DNA of 64,000 nucleotides from contig OY969802.1 of NCBI GenBank assembly GCA_963703235.1, positions 682,001-746,000 on the forward strand. Direction: 5' to 3'. A model generated the notes under the pieces. That model did no database searches, had not been told where the DNA came from, and was given only the letters and a program-made list of their open reading frames with translations. The position numbers and the translations under genes are program-made. The stretch comes from VRUE01 sp963703235. GTDB lineage: Bacteria; Actinomycetota; Thermoleophilia; Solirubrobacterales; 70-9. Of the stretch, positions 18,174 to 27,129 are shown piece after piece; the stretch's first letter is position 1; each line of letters begins with the position of its first letter.

Positions 18174-21100
18174 ATGTCGATTGACGTTAGCGGTGAGGAT
18201 TGCGTCGAAGTCGTTGGGGAGAGCTTCTACCGTGACACGCTGCGGCGGGTCGCGGGAGTGGCGGAGGGTGCAAGCGAGCCGATTCGCTGGCATCGCGCAG
18301 CCCTTGTCCCGGATCCGGCCAATCCGTACGACAGGAACGCGGTCAAAGTCATGGTCGACGCGCAGCAGGTTGGCCATCTGCCGCGCGAGCTCGCTGCAAT
18401 TGTCGCCGCTCCGATCGCCGAGCTGACCCGCGCCAAGGGCGACGTTACGGCGAAGGCGGAACTCGGTGGTTCTGACTCCGAGCTCGGCTTCGGCGTCGTG
18501 CTGCGGCTCGACTTGGCGGCGCTGAACGTGGTCAGGGTTGAGGAGGGGGAGGAGCCACAGGAAGTCTCGAGTGCGATCGACGACTTGTCGCGACGGCCCC
18601 CATCTGGTGACAAGGGACCGCAGCCTGCCGATGCCTCTCGATCCATAGAGGACGTTCCCGCCGGAAGGCGGGAGACGATCAAGCGCGCGGTCGAGGAGTG
18701 GAAGACGGATTTGATCGATCTAACGGCGCGTAATCGGCTCCTCTATATGCGCGATCTGCAGACCGGGACGTTGAGCTTCGACAAGGCGGAGCGCGACGTT
18801 CTAATGCAGCTCGTCGCTGGCAAGCGACTGGCCCTCTCGAAGCTCGTGCCGCGGTCCCTGCGACCCGAGAGCCCGCTGGCAAAGCTCACCCCCTTCGAAG
18901 ACGCGGTTCGCAGGATGAGGTCGATCGCTCGCACCGCGCGTTCCTATGAGGAGGAGCGTGGAGTTCGAACCCTCTTCCTGGCGTGCGGCGTGGCCACCTG
19001 GAGGAGCGACCGAGCGAGCCGTCCGCCGGCTGCTCCCGTGCTGTTGGTTCCGATCGACATCCGCGCTCGCGGTGCCAGCCAGCAGGACTTCGAGCTGAGC
19101 CTTGCGGGGGATCTCGAGGTAAACCCGACCCTTCTGCACTTGCTGCGGGTGGAGTTCAACCTCGAGATCGACGAACAGGAGCTCTTCGACCACACCGAGA
19201 TGGACGGCACGATCGACACGCCGGAGGAGCTGCGCCTGGCTTTCAACTGGCTGAGCCGCAAATGCGCCGGCGTCGAGGGCTGGGCGATAGCGGAACGGTT
19301 CGTGCTCGCGAACTTCTGGTACGCGAAGCTACCGATGGTCCGAGATTTGGAGGCCTCCGTCGATGCCCTGGCAGCCCACGACGTCGCCTCCGCTCTGGCC
19401 GGCGACGACGACGCGCGCCAGGCGGTGGTCGCGAAGCGGAGCGAGACGGCGACCGCCACCCTGACACACGTCGACGACCTCGATCCAGGGCAGGAGTTCA
19501 ACGTGCTGGACTCGGACTCCAGTCAGAGTCTCGCAATCGCTCGGGCGCTGAGCGGTCAGAACCTGGTTCTGAAAGGGCCGCCCGGCACGGGGAAGAGTCA
19601 GACGATCGCCAACCTGATCTGCAGCGCCATCGGCAGTGGGAAGCGCATCCTCTTCGTCGCCGAGAAGAGGGCCGCGATCGAAGCGGTCACCAAGCGGCTC
19701 GATAGGGCGGGCCTAGGCAACCTGGTACTGGATCTGCACCGGGGCGCCGAGTCGCGCAAGTGGCTGGCGGCTCAACTCGGGGTATCGCTGGAAGCCGCGC
19801 GCCACGCCGGCCGCCTCGAGCAGGAGGCCGACAACGGCCAGCTTGTACGAGCACGGGAGAACCTCCGCCAGCACACGAGCGCGCTTCACAAGCGGAATGA
19901 CCCATGGGGCATATCGATCTTCACCGCCCAGAGCGAGGTCTTCGAGCGGGGAGAGCCGACGGTCAGCGCGAGGTTGCGCGGGCAAGACCTCGAGGCTCTG
20001 GACGCGGCCGGCCTCGCCGGGCTGGCGGACGCCCTGCGCGACATCATCGCTCTCGACGGCCTTTCGCTGCGCGCCAAAGAGTCACCCTGGGCGGCGGCGA
20101 ACGTGAAGATGGCGCAGGAGGTCGAGGTGGCGAGGGCGCTGGTGGACGGCCTCGCGTCGCTCCTGGCGACCTTCGAGGACGACCTCGCCTCGGCGGCGCG
20201 ATCGAGCGGGCTCCGGGAGCCGAAAAACGTGCCCGAAGCTGCCGAGTCGATCGCTTTCTGGCAAGCGTTCGAGGCGCGGAGGAGGACATTCGAGCCGTCG
20301 ATCTTGCTCGACGACCTCGACCGGATCGCTGGGGTCCTGAAGCCAATGCAGGGCTCCGCTCTCGCGCGGATCTGGGCCAGCATCGGGTCGAGCGAGTACC
20401 GCGAGGCGGCGGCCCTTGTCCGGGATCGCCTGGGCGAGGGCGTCGAGCCCGGTCCGGGTGAGCTCTATGCCGAGCTCGTCGAGTGCGCTGAGCTTCGGCA
20501 TCGCTGGATGCAGGTCCGCGCCGGGGATGCGGAGCCGTCGATCCCGGAGGGCCTGCCTGCCCTTGCGGAGTCGACAACTGCGGTGGCTGAAACGCTTGCG
20601 AAGCTGAGCGAGATCGCCGGTCGCGATCTCGCTGCGGGGCCCTTGTCCGAGCTGCGAGACGACGTGTCCGCCCTGCAGGCCGACTACGCCACCCTCGGCT
20701 CCCTGCCGGCGATCGAGATCGCGCGCGCGAAGTTCGTCGAGGCTGGTCTCGCTGGCCTGCTCGACGAGCTCGAAGCCGAGCAGAGCCTGTTGACCGCCGC
20801 CGAGCAGGAGCTCCACCGCCTCTGGTGGCGTTCACTCGTCGACCATCTGGCGATGCTGCCGGAGAACGCCGCAGCATTTGCCGCCTTTCGCGGCGAGCGG
20901 CATGATCAGATCGTCGCCGCGTTCAGGGAGGAGGATCGTGGGCACGTCGAGCTGACGGCTCAGAGGGTTCGGCGGATCGCCGCCGAAGCCGCGATAAGCG
21001 CTCAGGACCGCTTCCCGGAGGAGGCTCAGTTGGTCCGCGCTCAAGCCAAACGCAAACGCGGCCACCTACCGGTGCGCAGCCTTTTCGCGCAAGCGCCGAA

Positions 21101-22718
21101 CGTGGTCACGGCGCTTCGACCGTGCTGGGTGATGAGCCCATTGATGGTGTCGCAACTGATCCCTTCGGAGCGCGCCCACTTCGACCTCGTCGTCTTCGAC
21201 GAGGCAAGTCAGGTTCGGCCCGTCGATGCCCTCAGCTCGATGATTCGCGGACATCAGTTGGTGGTTGCCGGCGACGAGTGCCAGCTCCCGCCCACCACGT
21301 TCTTCGATGCGAGCGCGCGAAGCGAAGGCGGTGACGAAGATGACGAAGAACCGTCCCAGATCGGTGACTACGAGTCCGTCCTCGACGTGCTGATGACGCT
21401 GTTCGATACGGAGATGCTGCGCTGGCACTATCGCAGCCGGGACGAGCGCCTCATCGGGTTCTCCAATCAAGAGATCTACGACGGTTCGTTGACCACGTTC
21501 CCGGGGGCGGTCGACGGAGACGTGATCGACCACGTCCTTGTCGATCAGCTGCCGGCCGAGGACGAGGCACGCGTCAGTCCCGATGCGGAGGTGAGGCGAG
21601 TCGTCGAGCTGATCATCGAGCACGCGCGGACGCGACCGGAGGAGAGCCTCGGGGTGATCGCGCTCGGGATCAAGCACGCGGACGCGATCGAGGCTGGACT
21701 GGTCGCGGTGCTGCCCAACCACCCCGATCTCGAAGACTTCTTCGACGAAGGTCTCGAGGAGCGGTTCTTCGTCAAGAACCTGGAGCGAGTGCAAGGGGAC
21801 GAGCGCGACGCGATCATCCTTGCCGTTGGTTACGGCAGGACCCCGGACGGCGACCTGCCGCATCGGTTCGGACCGTTGAACAACGCCGGCGGCGAGCGCC
21901 GGCTCAACGTCGCGGTCACTCGGGCGAAGCGGAGGATGACGGTCGTCTCGTCGTTCCGGCCAGAGGAAATCGATCCATCGAGGTCGAGGGCGGCGGGCGT
22001 ACAGCTGCTTCGGTCCTTTCTTTTCTACGCCGCAGGTGGCGGGGCGATCGAAGGCTCAGATCCGGCGCGGGCCGAGTTGGGAGCTCTGCACGATGCGATT
22101 GGTGGTGCCCTGGAGGCGTCCGGGCACCGTACGGTCACTGGTTATGGGTCGGGCTCCGATCGCATTGACGTAGCGGTGCTCGATCCCAAAACCGAGATGC
22201 CGGCTGTCGCCATCGATGTGGACGGCAGCCCCTACGCCAGCCGGCCCTCGGTGCGCGACCGCGACAGGCTGCGGCCAGAGCAACTGGAACGGCTTGGCTG
22301 GCACTGCGTTTCGACCTGGAGTCAGGATTGGTTCAGGGACCCTTCGGAAGCCGGTCGTCGCTTAGTCGAAGAAGTGGCGGCCCGGTTCGATGGGCAGGCC
22401 GGCGAAGATGACCCGGAACCGCCAGTTGATTCTGGGTCGGGGCCGCATCGGCCGGCCGGAGCGCCGGGGGCCTCACCGGCCGGAGTGCATAGTCGTGGCC
22501 CTCGCCCGGAATTTGCATCGGGGGGCCCGTCGATCACCGATTGGCGCCTCGCCGACTTGGTCGCGATGGCCCGCTGGATCGAGTCGGATGGTTTGTTGCG
22601 CACTGGAGAGGAGCTGCAGCGGGAGATGATGCAGGAGCTGGGGATCTCCCGGCGAGGGTCCCGTGTAGGGCGGGCGCTGGATGAAGCCGTTGCATCGCTC
22701 CGCGGTGGGGCGGCTTAA
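18174..22718 (+). CDS. Large defence-type protein: HIRAN + DUF4011 + SF1 helicase + C-terminal Vsr/MTES_1575-like nuclease
   Basis: 1514 residues. The N-terminal HIRAN domain (about residues 8-120, with DPANPYDRNAVKV) is a fold that binds 3' DNA ends in repair helicases. A DUF4011-like segment follows (WKTDLIDLTARNRLLY, near 183). The superfamily 1 helicase core has Walker A GPPGTGKS at 468, DEAS at about 1009 with GDECQLPPTTFF, RVQGDERDAII near 1205, and LNVAVTRAKRR near 1243. The C-terminal region from about 1300 (IDVAVLD, AIDVDGSPYASR, LERLGWHCVSTWSQDW) matches Vsr/MTES_1575-type endonuclease folds. DUF4011-helicase-Vsr fusions are known in antiphage islands. Here HIRAN sits where HEPN is often found. 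Activity is inferred. Less biased codon use suggests transfer. Confidence 0.85.
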   Translation: MSIDVSGEDCVEVVGESFYRDTLRRVAGVAEGASEPIRWHRAALVPDPANPYDRNAVKVMVDAQQVGHLPRELAAIVAAPIAELTRAKGDVTAKAELGGSDSELGFGVVLRLDLAALNVVRVEEGEEPQEVSSAIDDLSRRPPSGDKGPQPADASRSIEDVPAGRRETIKRAVEEWKTDLIDLTARNRLLYMRDLQTGTLSFDKAERDVLMQLVAGKRLALSKLVPRSLRPESPLAKLTPFEDAVRRMRSIARTARSYEEERGVRTLFLACGVATWRSDRASRPPAAPVLLVPIDIRARGASQQDFELSLAGDLEVNPTLLHLLRVEFNLEIDEQELFDHTEMDGTIDTPEELRLAFNWLSRKCAGVEGWAIAERFVLANFWYAKLPMVRDLEASVDALAAHDVASALAGDDDARQAVVAKRSETATATLTHVDDLDPGQEFNVLDSDSSQSLAIARALSGQNLVLKGPPGTGKSQTIANLICSAIGSGKRILFVAEKRAAIEAVTKRLDRAGLGNLVLDLHRGAESRKWLAAQLGVSLEAARHAGRLEQEADNGQLVRARENLRQHTSALHKRNDPWGISIFTAQSEVFERGEPTVSARLRGQDLEALDAAGLAGLADALRDIIALDGLSLRAKESPWAAANVKMAQEVEVARALVDGLASLLATFEDDLASAARSSGLREPKNVPEAAESIAFWQAFEARRRTFEPSILLDDLDRIAGVLKPMQGSALARIWASIGSSEYREAAALVRDRLGEGVEPGPGELYAELVECAELRHRWMQVRAGDAEPSIPEGLPALAESTTAVAETLAKLSEIAGRDLAAGPLSELRDDVSALQADYATLGSLPAIEIARAKFVEAGLAGLLDELEAEQSLLTAAEQELHRLWWRSLVDHLAMLPENAAAFAAFRGERHDQIVAAFREEDRGHVELTAQRVRRIAAEAAISAQDRFPEEAQLVRAQAKRKRGHLPVRSLFAQAPNVVTALRPCWVMSPLMVSQLIPSERAHFDLVVFDEASQVRPVDALSSMIRGHQLVVAGDECQLPPTTFFDASARSEGGDEDDEEPSQIGDYESVLDVLMTLFDTEMLRWHYRSRDERLIGFSNQEIYDGSLTTFPGAVDGDVIDHVLVDQLPAEDEARVSPDAEVRRVVELIIEHARTRPEESLGVIALGIKHADAIEAGLVAVLPNHPDLEDFFDEGLEERFFVKNLERVQGDERDAIILAVGYGRTPDGDLPHRFGPLNNAGGERRLNVAVTRAKRRMTVVSSFRPEEIDPSRSRAAGVQLLRSFLFYAAGGGAIEGSDPARAELGALHDAIGGALEASGHRTVTGYGSGSDRIDVAVLDPKTEMPAVAIDVDGSPYASRPSVRDRDRLRPEQLERLGWHCVSTWSQDWFRDPSEAGRRLVEEVAARFDGQAGEDDPEPPVDSGSGPHRPAGAPGASPAGVHSRGPRPEFASGGPSITDWRLADLVAMARWIESDGLLRTGEELQREMMQELGISRRGSRVGRALDEAVASLRGGAA

Positions 22719-23083
22719 GACATCTGATCGCGCCTCTGGCGGCTCGGTCCAGGTCACAATCGGTGGCATGTTGGAACGGTGTTCGCAAATCTTGTAACCG
22801 ACATCGAGGACCCCAGTGATGCCTTGCTGGTGGCGAGGTCATTAGACAGGCGCCGGAGTACGCCGTGTGGCATGACGGGTACCTCGATCCCCACGCGGCG
22901 CTGCCCAATCCGGTCCAGAACGCGCTCCGAGTAGCTTTGGGAATGGAATCCAAGCCGGGCTAGTCGCGTACGGCTGCTGCTGCGAAAGAGAAGTGGTCGC
23001 GCTAAAGCGTTACGACCGCGATGCGGCTCAGCTCTGCTTCTGATCTGCCTCGGAGACGACGCCGATGTTGCGCCTAGCATCCT
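22719..23083 (+). other. Gene-free 0.36 kb inside the accessory island
   Basis: No convincing gene. A frame from 22820 to the stop at 23041-23043 has protein-like segments (EYAVWHDGYLDPHAALPNP) but lacks a usable start and family motifs, so it may be the relic of a coding sequence. The stretch separates the helicase gene from the YPVPFR-family gene and is less GC-rich than the core genome, consistent with an insertion scar. Confidence 0.4.
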
Positions 23084-23914
23084 CTGATCGCATCCTCCGA
23101 GCCACACGAGATCGAGTTTCTGCCGCTGGTCAAGGCATACCCGGCGCTGAGTCGTCGCTATGGCGAGGTCTCCTGCATCGCCGGACTGGATATGAAGACG
23201 AGCGAGTGGATTCGGCTCTATCCGGTTCCGTTTAGGACGCTCGAAGATGCGCAGAAGTTTCGGAAGTACGAGCCGATCCGAGCCAGGGTCCAAAGGCCGC
23301 GCGACGATCGCCGACCCGAGTCATGGCGGGTCGACGCGGAATCGATTGAGGTCGTCGGTCCGGTATTGAGTTCGGAGCATGAATGGGCGGCACGGCGACC
23401 AGTCGTTGAGCCCGCGATCGGCGAGTCCATGTGCGCCGTCAGGAAAGCTCAGAAAGAGAATGGAACGTCCCTTCAGATGTTTCGGCCGAGAGAGGTTCTG
23501 GAACTCATAATCGAGGACGCTGAGCCAGATCCCGAGAAGGGCAGACAGGCCGAGGATTGGGCGGCGCAGGGGTCTCTTCTCGGTTCGGCGGACCTTCAGC
23601 TTCAGCGGAAAGCGCTGGAGCAGATTCCCTTTCGATTCCTATATCGCTACTTGTGCACGGCTGACGATTGCCCTGGGCATCGGCAGTCGATTGTGGATTG
23701 GGAGATCGTCGCGCTTTATCGCAGCGTCCGAGAGCAGGAGAATTGGCGCGACCTGATCTGTACCAAGTGGTTCGATCAGATGTGCAGGCCCGATAGAGAC
23801 ACCGCGTTCATCGTCGGTAACCAGCACCAGCACCTCGATGGCTTTCTGATCCTCGGCGTGTGGTGGCCACCCCGATCGGACCAGCTCTCGCTAGACGATT
23901 TGAGCGATGTCTAG
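23084..23914 (+). CDS. Uncharacterised YPVPFR-family protein, non-canonical start proposed
   Basis: The conserved body includes EWIRLYPVPFR and the motif CTADDCPGHRQSIVDWEI, a C-x4-C-x-GH signature, and ends in HLDGFLILGVWWPP. From ATG 23192 the product would be 240 residues. However, in-frame sequence just upstream (LVKAYPALSRRYGEVSCIAG) is also typical of this family, and the frame is open only from 23078 with no ATG, GTG or TTG. CTG 23084 would give 276 residues. Either a rare start is used or the 5' end is damaged. The function is unknown; such genes commonly sit beside DUF488 genes, as here, where the neighbour is convergent and overlaps by 24 nt. Confidence 0.7.
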   Translation: MIASSEPHEIEFLPLVKAYPALSRRYGEVSCIAGLDMKTSEWIRLYPVPFRTLEDAQKFRKYEPIRARVQRPRDDRRPESWRVDAESIEVVGPVLSSEHEWAARRPVVEPAIGESMCAVRKAQKENGTSLQMFRPREVLELIIEDAEPDPEKGRQAEDWAAQGSLLGSADLQLQRKALEQIPFRFLYRYLCTADDCPGHRQSIVDWEIVALYRSVREQENWRDLICTKWFDQMCRPDRDTAFIVGNQHQHLDGFLILGVWWPPRSDQLSLDDLSDV

Positions 23915-24502
23915 GTCCAGTCCAACCTGATCGCGTAGGGCCTCGAAGATGACCTGGCGGTGACAGACGTCTTCTTCCGCCTCAACGCACATAAGGGCCG
24001 ATCTCTTCTCTTGGATCGTTGCTGCTAGTTCTCGCAGCTCCTCGGTCCGCTCATGGGCAAGAAGCTGCTCATAGCCAGCGCGCCCCTCGGCAACCTTGCC
24101 GGACTTGTACAGGTCGCGAAATTCCTTCGGGTTGCCCATGCTTCGAAGGTGGACGTACTCAATCGCCTCTTCCGCTAGAGCGGCGGCCAGCGCCGACTTG
24201 GCGAATCCCCGGCGACGAGAGATTGGCAACTCGCGCACATCGACCAACCGCTCGACTCCTGAGTCAGCCAAGAGCCGCGCGAAGTCTTCAACTGACCGGT
24301 AGTGCTCATAGCCAACGCTTCCAATCCAGAGCGAACTCGCTAGCTCATCTACTGCTGGACGTTCGGATGGATCGACAGGGATGGCTTCGACCAACTCAAG
24401 CGCTGCGGCCATGGACAACTCGCGACCAAAGGCCGCCCTCGTCAACTCACCGATTGAACGGCTCGACGGCTGCGCCGTGAGCGTGTTCGAAGAAGCAGCC
24501 AC
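23891..24502 (-). CDS. DUF488 family protein
   Basis: 203 residues. The DUF488 domain starts near residue 57 with LWIGSVGYEHYRSVEDFARLL and contains LVDVRELPISRRRGFAKSAL and the late Cys-His motif CVEAEEDVCHRQVI, the recognisable core of this uncharacterised family. The first 56 residues (IGELTRAAFGRELSMAAALELVE) are a helical addition of unknown role. The gene is convergent with the YPVPFR-family gene, and a perfect 30-bp palindrome lies 32 bp upstream of its ATG. DUF488 proteins are often linked to stress or defence islands; no reaction is established. Confidence 0.8.
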   Translation of the reverse strand: MAASSNTLTAQPSSRSIGELTRAAFGRELSMAAALELVEAIPVDPSERPAVDELASSLWIGSVGYEHYRSVEDFARLLADSGVERLVDVRELPISRRRGFAKSALAAALAEEAIEYVHLRSMGNPKEFRDLYKSGKVAEGRAGYEQLLAHERTEELRELAATIQEKRSALMCVEAEEDVCHRQVIFEALRDQVGLDLDIAQIV

Positions 24503-24534
24503 AGGGAAATAGTCTCATTTCGCGTCGCCGTATC

Positions 24535-24564
24535 GCTGTATCGCGTATCGATACGCGATACAGC
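24535..24564. promoter_or_regulatory. Perfect 30-bp palindrome, candidate operator
   Basis: Each half reads GCTGTATCGCGTATC, and the halves meet at 24549/24550 with no spacer, so the 30 bp are exactly self-complementary. The left side is preceded by a further CGTATCG unit, giving a TATCG-rich tract. It lies 32 bp upstream of the DUF488 start on the minus strand and about 74 bp upstream of rpe on the plus strand. A zero-spacer palindrome without a T-tract fits a dimeric repressor site better than a terminator. The binding protein is unknown. Confidence 0.6.
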
Positions 24565-24637
24565 TAGCTTAAGGCCGCCACTGCGTTCGTAAGCTCGCGC
24601 GGCTTTCGCCGCGAGTGCATCGGCTAGGTTGCCAGCT

Positions 24638-25324
24638 GTGAGCGAGCAGATGACCGCACTGCTGGCCGAGCCGCGGGTCGCCCCCTCGGTCCTCTCGGCC
24701 GACTTCTCGTGCCTCGGCTCGCAGGTCGACGAGGTGATGGCGGCGGGGGCGCGGGTGATCCACTTCGACGTGATGGACGGGCACTTCGTGCCGCCGATCA
24801 CGATCGGGTCGCTGGTCGCGTCCTCGATCGCCGACCGCGTCCACGCGGCCGGCGGCGTCCTCGACGTCCACCTGATGATCGAGGCGCCCGAGCGTCAAAT
24901 CGATGCTTTCGCCGCAGCCGGCGCCGACTCGATCACGATCCACGAGGAGGCGACGCCGCACACGAATCGGACCCTCGGCGCAATTCGCGAGCTGGGCTGC
25001 CTGGCGGGGGTGGCAATCAACCCCGGCACGCCGGTCGAGGCGGTCGCCGAGCTGCGCGGCTACGCGGACATCGTGCTTTGCATGACGGTCAACCCGGGCT
25101 GGGGTGGGCAGGCGTTCATCCCGGGATCTCCGGACAAGGTCTCGCGCCTGGCGTCGCTGGCCGGCGAGGCGACGATCGAGGTCGACGGCGGCATCGACGC
25201 GACCACGGCGGGCCCGATCGCGGCAGCCGGCGCCTCGCTCTTCGTCGCCGGCTCGGCCATCTTCAGCGCCGACGATCCTGCCGCGGCCTACACCGAGATC
25301 GCCGCGGCGGCTGGCGCTAGCTAG
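24638..25324 (+). CDS. rpe: Ribulose-phosphate 3-epimerase
   Basis: 228 residues from GTG 24638; ATG 24650 is an equally possible start. It interconverts ribulose 5-phosphate and xylulose 5-phosphate in the pentose phosphate pathway. The TIM-barrel motifs are all present: PSVLSADFSCLG, HFDVMDGHFVPPITIG (metal-binding His and Asp), DVHLMIEAPE, NPGWGGQ and VDGGIDATTAG. Ribulose 5-phosphate is also the RibB substrate of the riboflavin operon found 5 kb downstream, although the two are not co-transcribed. The stop overlaps that of the convergent antiporter gene by 4 nt. Confidence 0.94.
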   Translation: MSEQMTALLAEPRVAPSVLSADFSCLGSQVDEVMAAGARVIHFDVMDGHFVPPITIGSLVASSIADRVHAAGGVLDVHLMIEAPERQIDAFAAAGADSITIHEEATPHTNRTLGAIRELGCLAGVAINPGTPVEAVAELRGYADIVLCMTVNPGWGGQAFIPGSPDKVSRLASLAGEATIEVDGGIDATTAGPIAAAGASLFVAGSAIFSADDPAAAYTEIAAAAGAS

Positions 25325-27120
25325 CCCCTTGCGATCAGCGCTCCGATGACCTCCTGCCACCAGGCTCTATCCGCCGGGTCCTCGGCGCCGCTGCGCTCGG
25401 CCCGCCGCTCGCACCATCGCGCCAGCGCCTGCCGGCCGCCGATCGCGACGATGCCTTCGGTCGTCACGGCGTAGCGGCCGTCGGCGAGGGCGACGAGGGC
25501 GCTCTGGCGGTCGCGGCGGCTGCGGACCACCGCCACCACCGGTATCTCGTCGACGTTGCGCGGTGCGGAGGGATCGTCGACGGCGCTGGCCGGTCCGACC
25601 GAGAAGACTTGCGACGCGGCGCGCGGCGGCCGCAGCGGTGGGGGCGCCTCGCCGATCGGGCCCTCGTGCCAGCGCTTGGTCAGCTCCTCGACCTCGCTGC
25701 GCACCTCGCCGCGGACGAGGATGTGCAGCTCGTCTCCCTCGCGGACCTCGGACGACCCGCGCGGCGGCAGCGCCCTGCCGTCGCGCACGATCACGTTGAT
25801 CAGGGCTTCGCGCGGCAGTCCCAGTTCGCGCACCAGGTGTCCGGCGGCGGCGGCACCGGGGCGCAGCCGGTAGGCGATGACGTCGCCGCCCATGCGGCGG
25901 ATCCGGCCCGACTCCAGCAGCCGCCGAGGCAGCGCAGGCTCGTCGGTGGTCAGGCCGAGCCGCTGGGCGAGCGGCTCGAAGCTGGCACCCTGGATCAGGG
26001 TCGAGGTGACGACGACGAAGAAGACCACCGCGAAGAGCTGGTCACCGGCGCCGACACCGGCCACCACCGGGAAGGTGGCGAGCCAGATCGGCGTCGCCCC
26101 GCGTAGCCCGGCCCAGCCGAGCATCGTGCGCTCGCGCAGGTTGAGCGGCGAGAAAAGGGTCGCGGCGAAGGCCGCGACCGGCCGGGCCAGCAGGATCAGC
26201 ACCGCGGACAGCGCCAGCCCCTCGAGCGCGACCTCGTCGAGCGTGCTGGGGAAGATCAGCAGGCCGAGCAGGATGAAGAGGCCGATCTGCGCCACCCAGC
26301 CGACGCCCTCGTGGAAGGCGACGACGGTGCGCTGGGCTGGGATCCGCCTCGAGCCGAGCGCAAGCCCGGTCAGATAGACCGCAAGGAACCCCGATCCGTA
26401 GGCGACCTCGGCCAGCCCGAAGGAGAGCCCGGCGATGGCGATCGTCGCGACGGGGTAGATGCCGTCGGTCGGCAGTCGCACCCGGCTCAGTCCCGCCACC
26501 GCCGCCTGTCCGACGACGACCCCGATCGCGCCGCCGATCGCCAGTTTGAGCACCAGCAGACCTGCCATGTTGGCGAGCCCGAAGCCGGGCTCCTGGATCC
26601 ATTCGATGAAGCCGATCACGAGCAGGAGGGCGACCGGGTCGTTCATCCCGGACTCTCCCTCCAGCGAGCGGGCCAGTCGCTTCTCCAGGGTGGAGCGGCG
26701 CAGGACGGCGAAGATCGCCGCCGAGTCGGTGGCGGCGATCGCGGCCCCGATCAGCATCCCTTCCAGGGTTCCGAGGTCGAAGATGAGGGTGGCAGCCAGC
26801 CCGGCGATGACGGCGGTGACGACGGTCCCCACGGTCGCCAGCGACGCCGCCGTGCCGAGGACCGGGCGGATCTCCTGCCAGCCGGCGCTCAGTCCGCCCT
26901 CGAAGAGGATCAGGATCAGGGCGATGGTGCCCAGCGTTCGCGCCAGCTCGGCGTCGTCGAACTCGATCCCGCCGATCCCCTCGGAGCCGGCCAACATGCC
27001 GAGCCCGAGGAAGAGCAGCAGGCCGGGGATGCGGATCCGATCCGCGAGCAGGGCGCCGACGATGCCGGCCGCCAGCAGGGCACCGGCGACGAGGATCAGC
27101 TCCGCGTCGTGCCCGCCCAT
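25321..27120 (-). CDS. Cation/proton antiporter of the CPA1 NhaP2 type with RCK_C domain
   Basis: 599 residues. The first 390 or so form a polytopic membrane domain with about a dozen hydrophobic segments. They include the NhaP core motifs LFEGGLS, AAIAATDSAAIFAVLRR and GESGMNDPVALLL, where the ATDSAA and NDP acidic residues carry the ion path. A cytosolic TrkA-C-like domain follows (GAAAAGHLVRELGLPREALI, near residue 415), then a variable soluble tail. This layout matches NhaP2-type K+ or Na+/H+ antiporters involved in potassium and pH homeostasis. Which cation is carried cannot be told. It is transcribed toward rpe, with the flippase and glycosyltransferase genes upstream on the same strand. 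Confidence 0.9.
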   Translation of the reverse strand: MGGHDAELILVAGALLAAGIVGALLADRIRIPGLLLFLGLGMLAGSEGIGGIEFDDAELARTLGTIALILILFEGGLSAGWQEIRPVLGTAASLATVGTVVTAVIAGLAATLIFDLGTLEGMLIGAAIAATDSAAIFAVLRRSTLEKRLARSLEGESGMNDPVALLLVIGFIEWIQEPGFGLANMAGLLVLKLAIGGAIGVVVGQAAVAGLSRVRLPTDGIYPVATIAIAGLSFGLAEVAYGSGFLAVYLTGLALGSRRIPAQRTVVAFHEGVGWVAQIGLFILLGLLIFPSTLDEVALEGLALSAVLILLARPVAAFAATLFSPLNLRERTMLGWAGLRGATPIWLATFPVVAGVGAGDQLFAVVFFVVVTSTLIQGASFEPLAQRLGLTTDEPALPRRLLESGRIRRMGGDVIAYRLRPGAAAAGHLVRELGLPREALINVIVRDGRALPPRGSSEVREGDELHILVRGEVRSEVEELTKRWHEGPIGEAPPPLRPPRAASQVFSVGPASAVDDPSAPRNVDEIPVVAVVRSRRDRQSALVALADGRYAVTTEGIVAIGGRQALARWCERRAERSGAEDPADRAWWQEVIGALIARG

Positions 27121-27129
27121 CGCCCGAGC

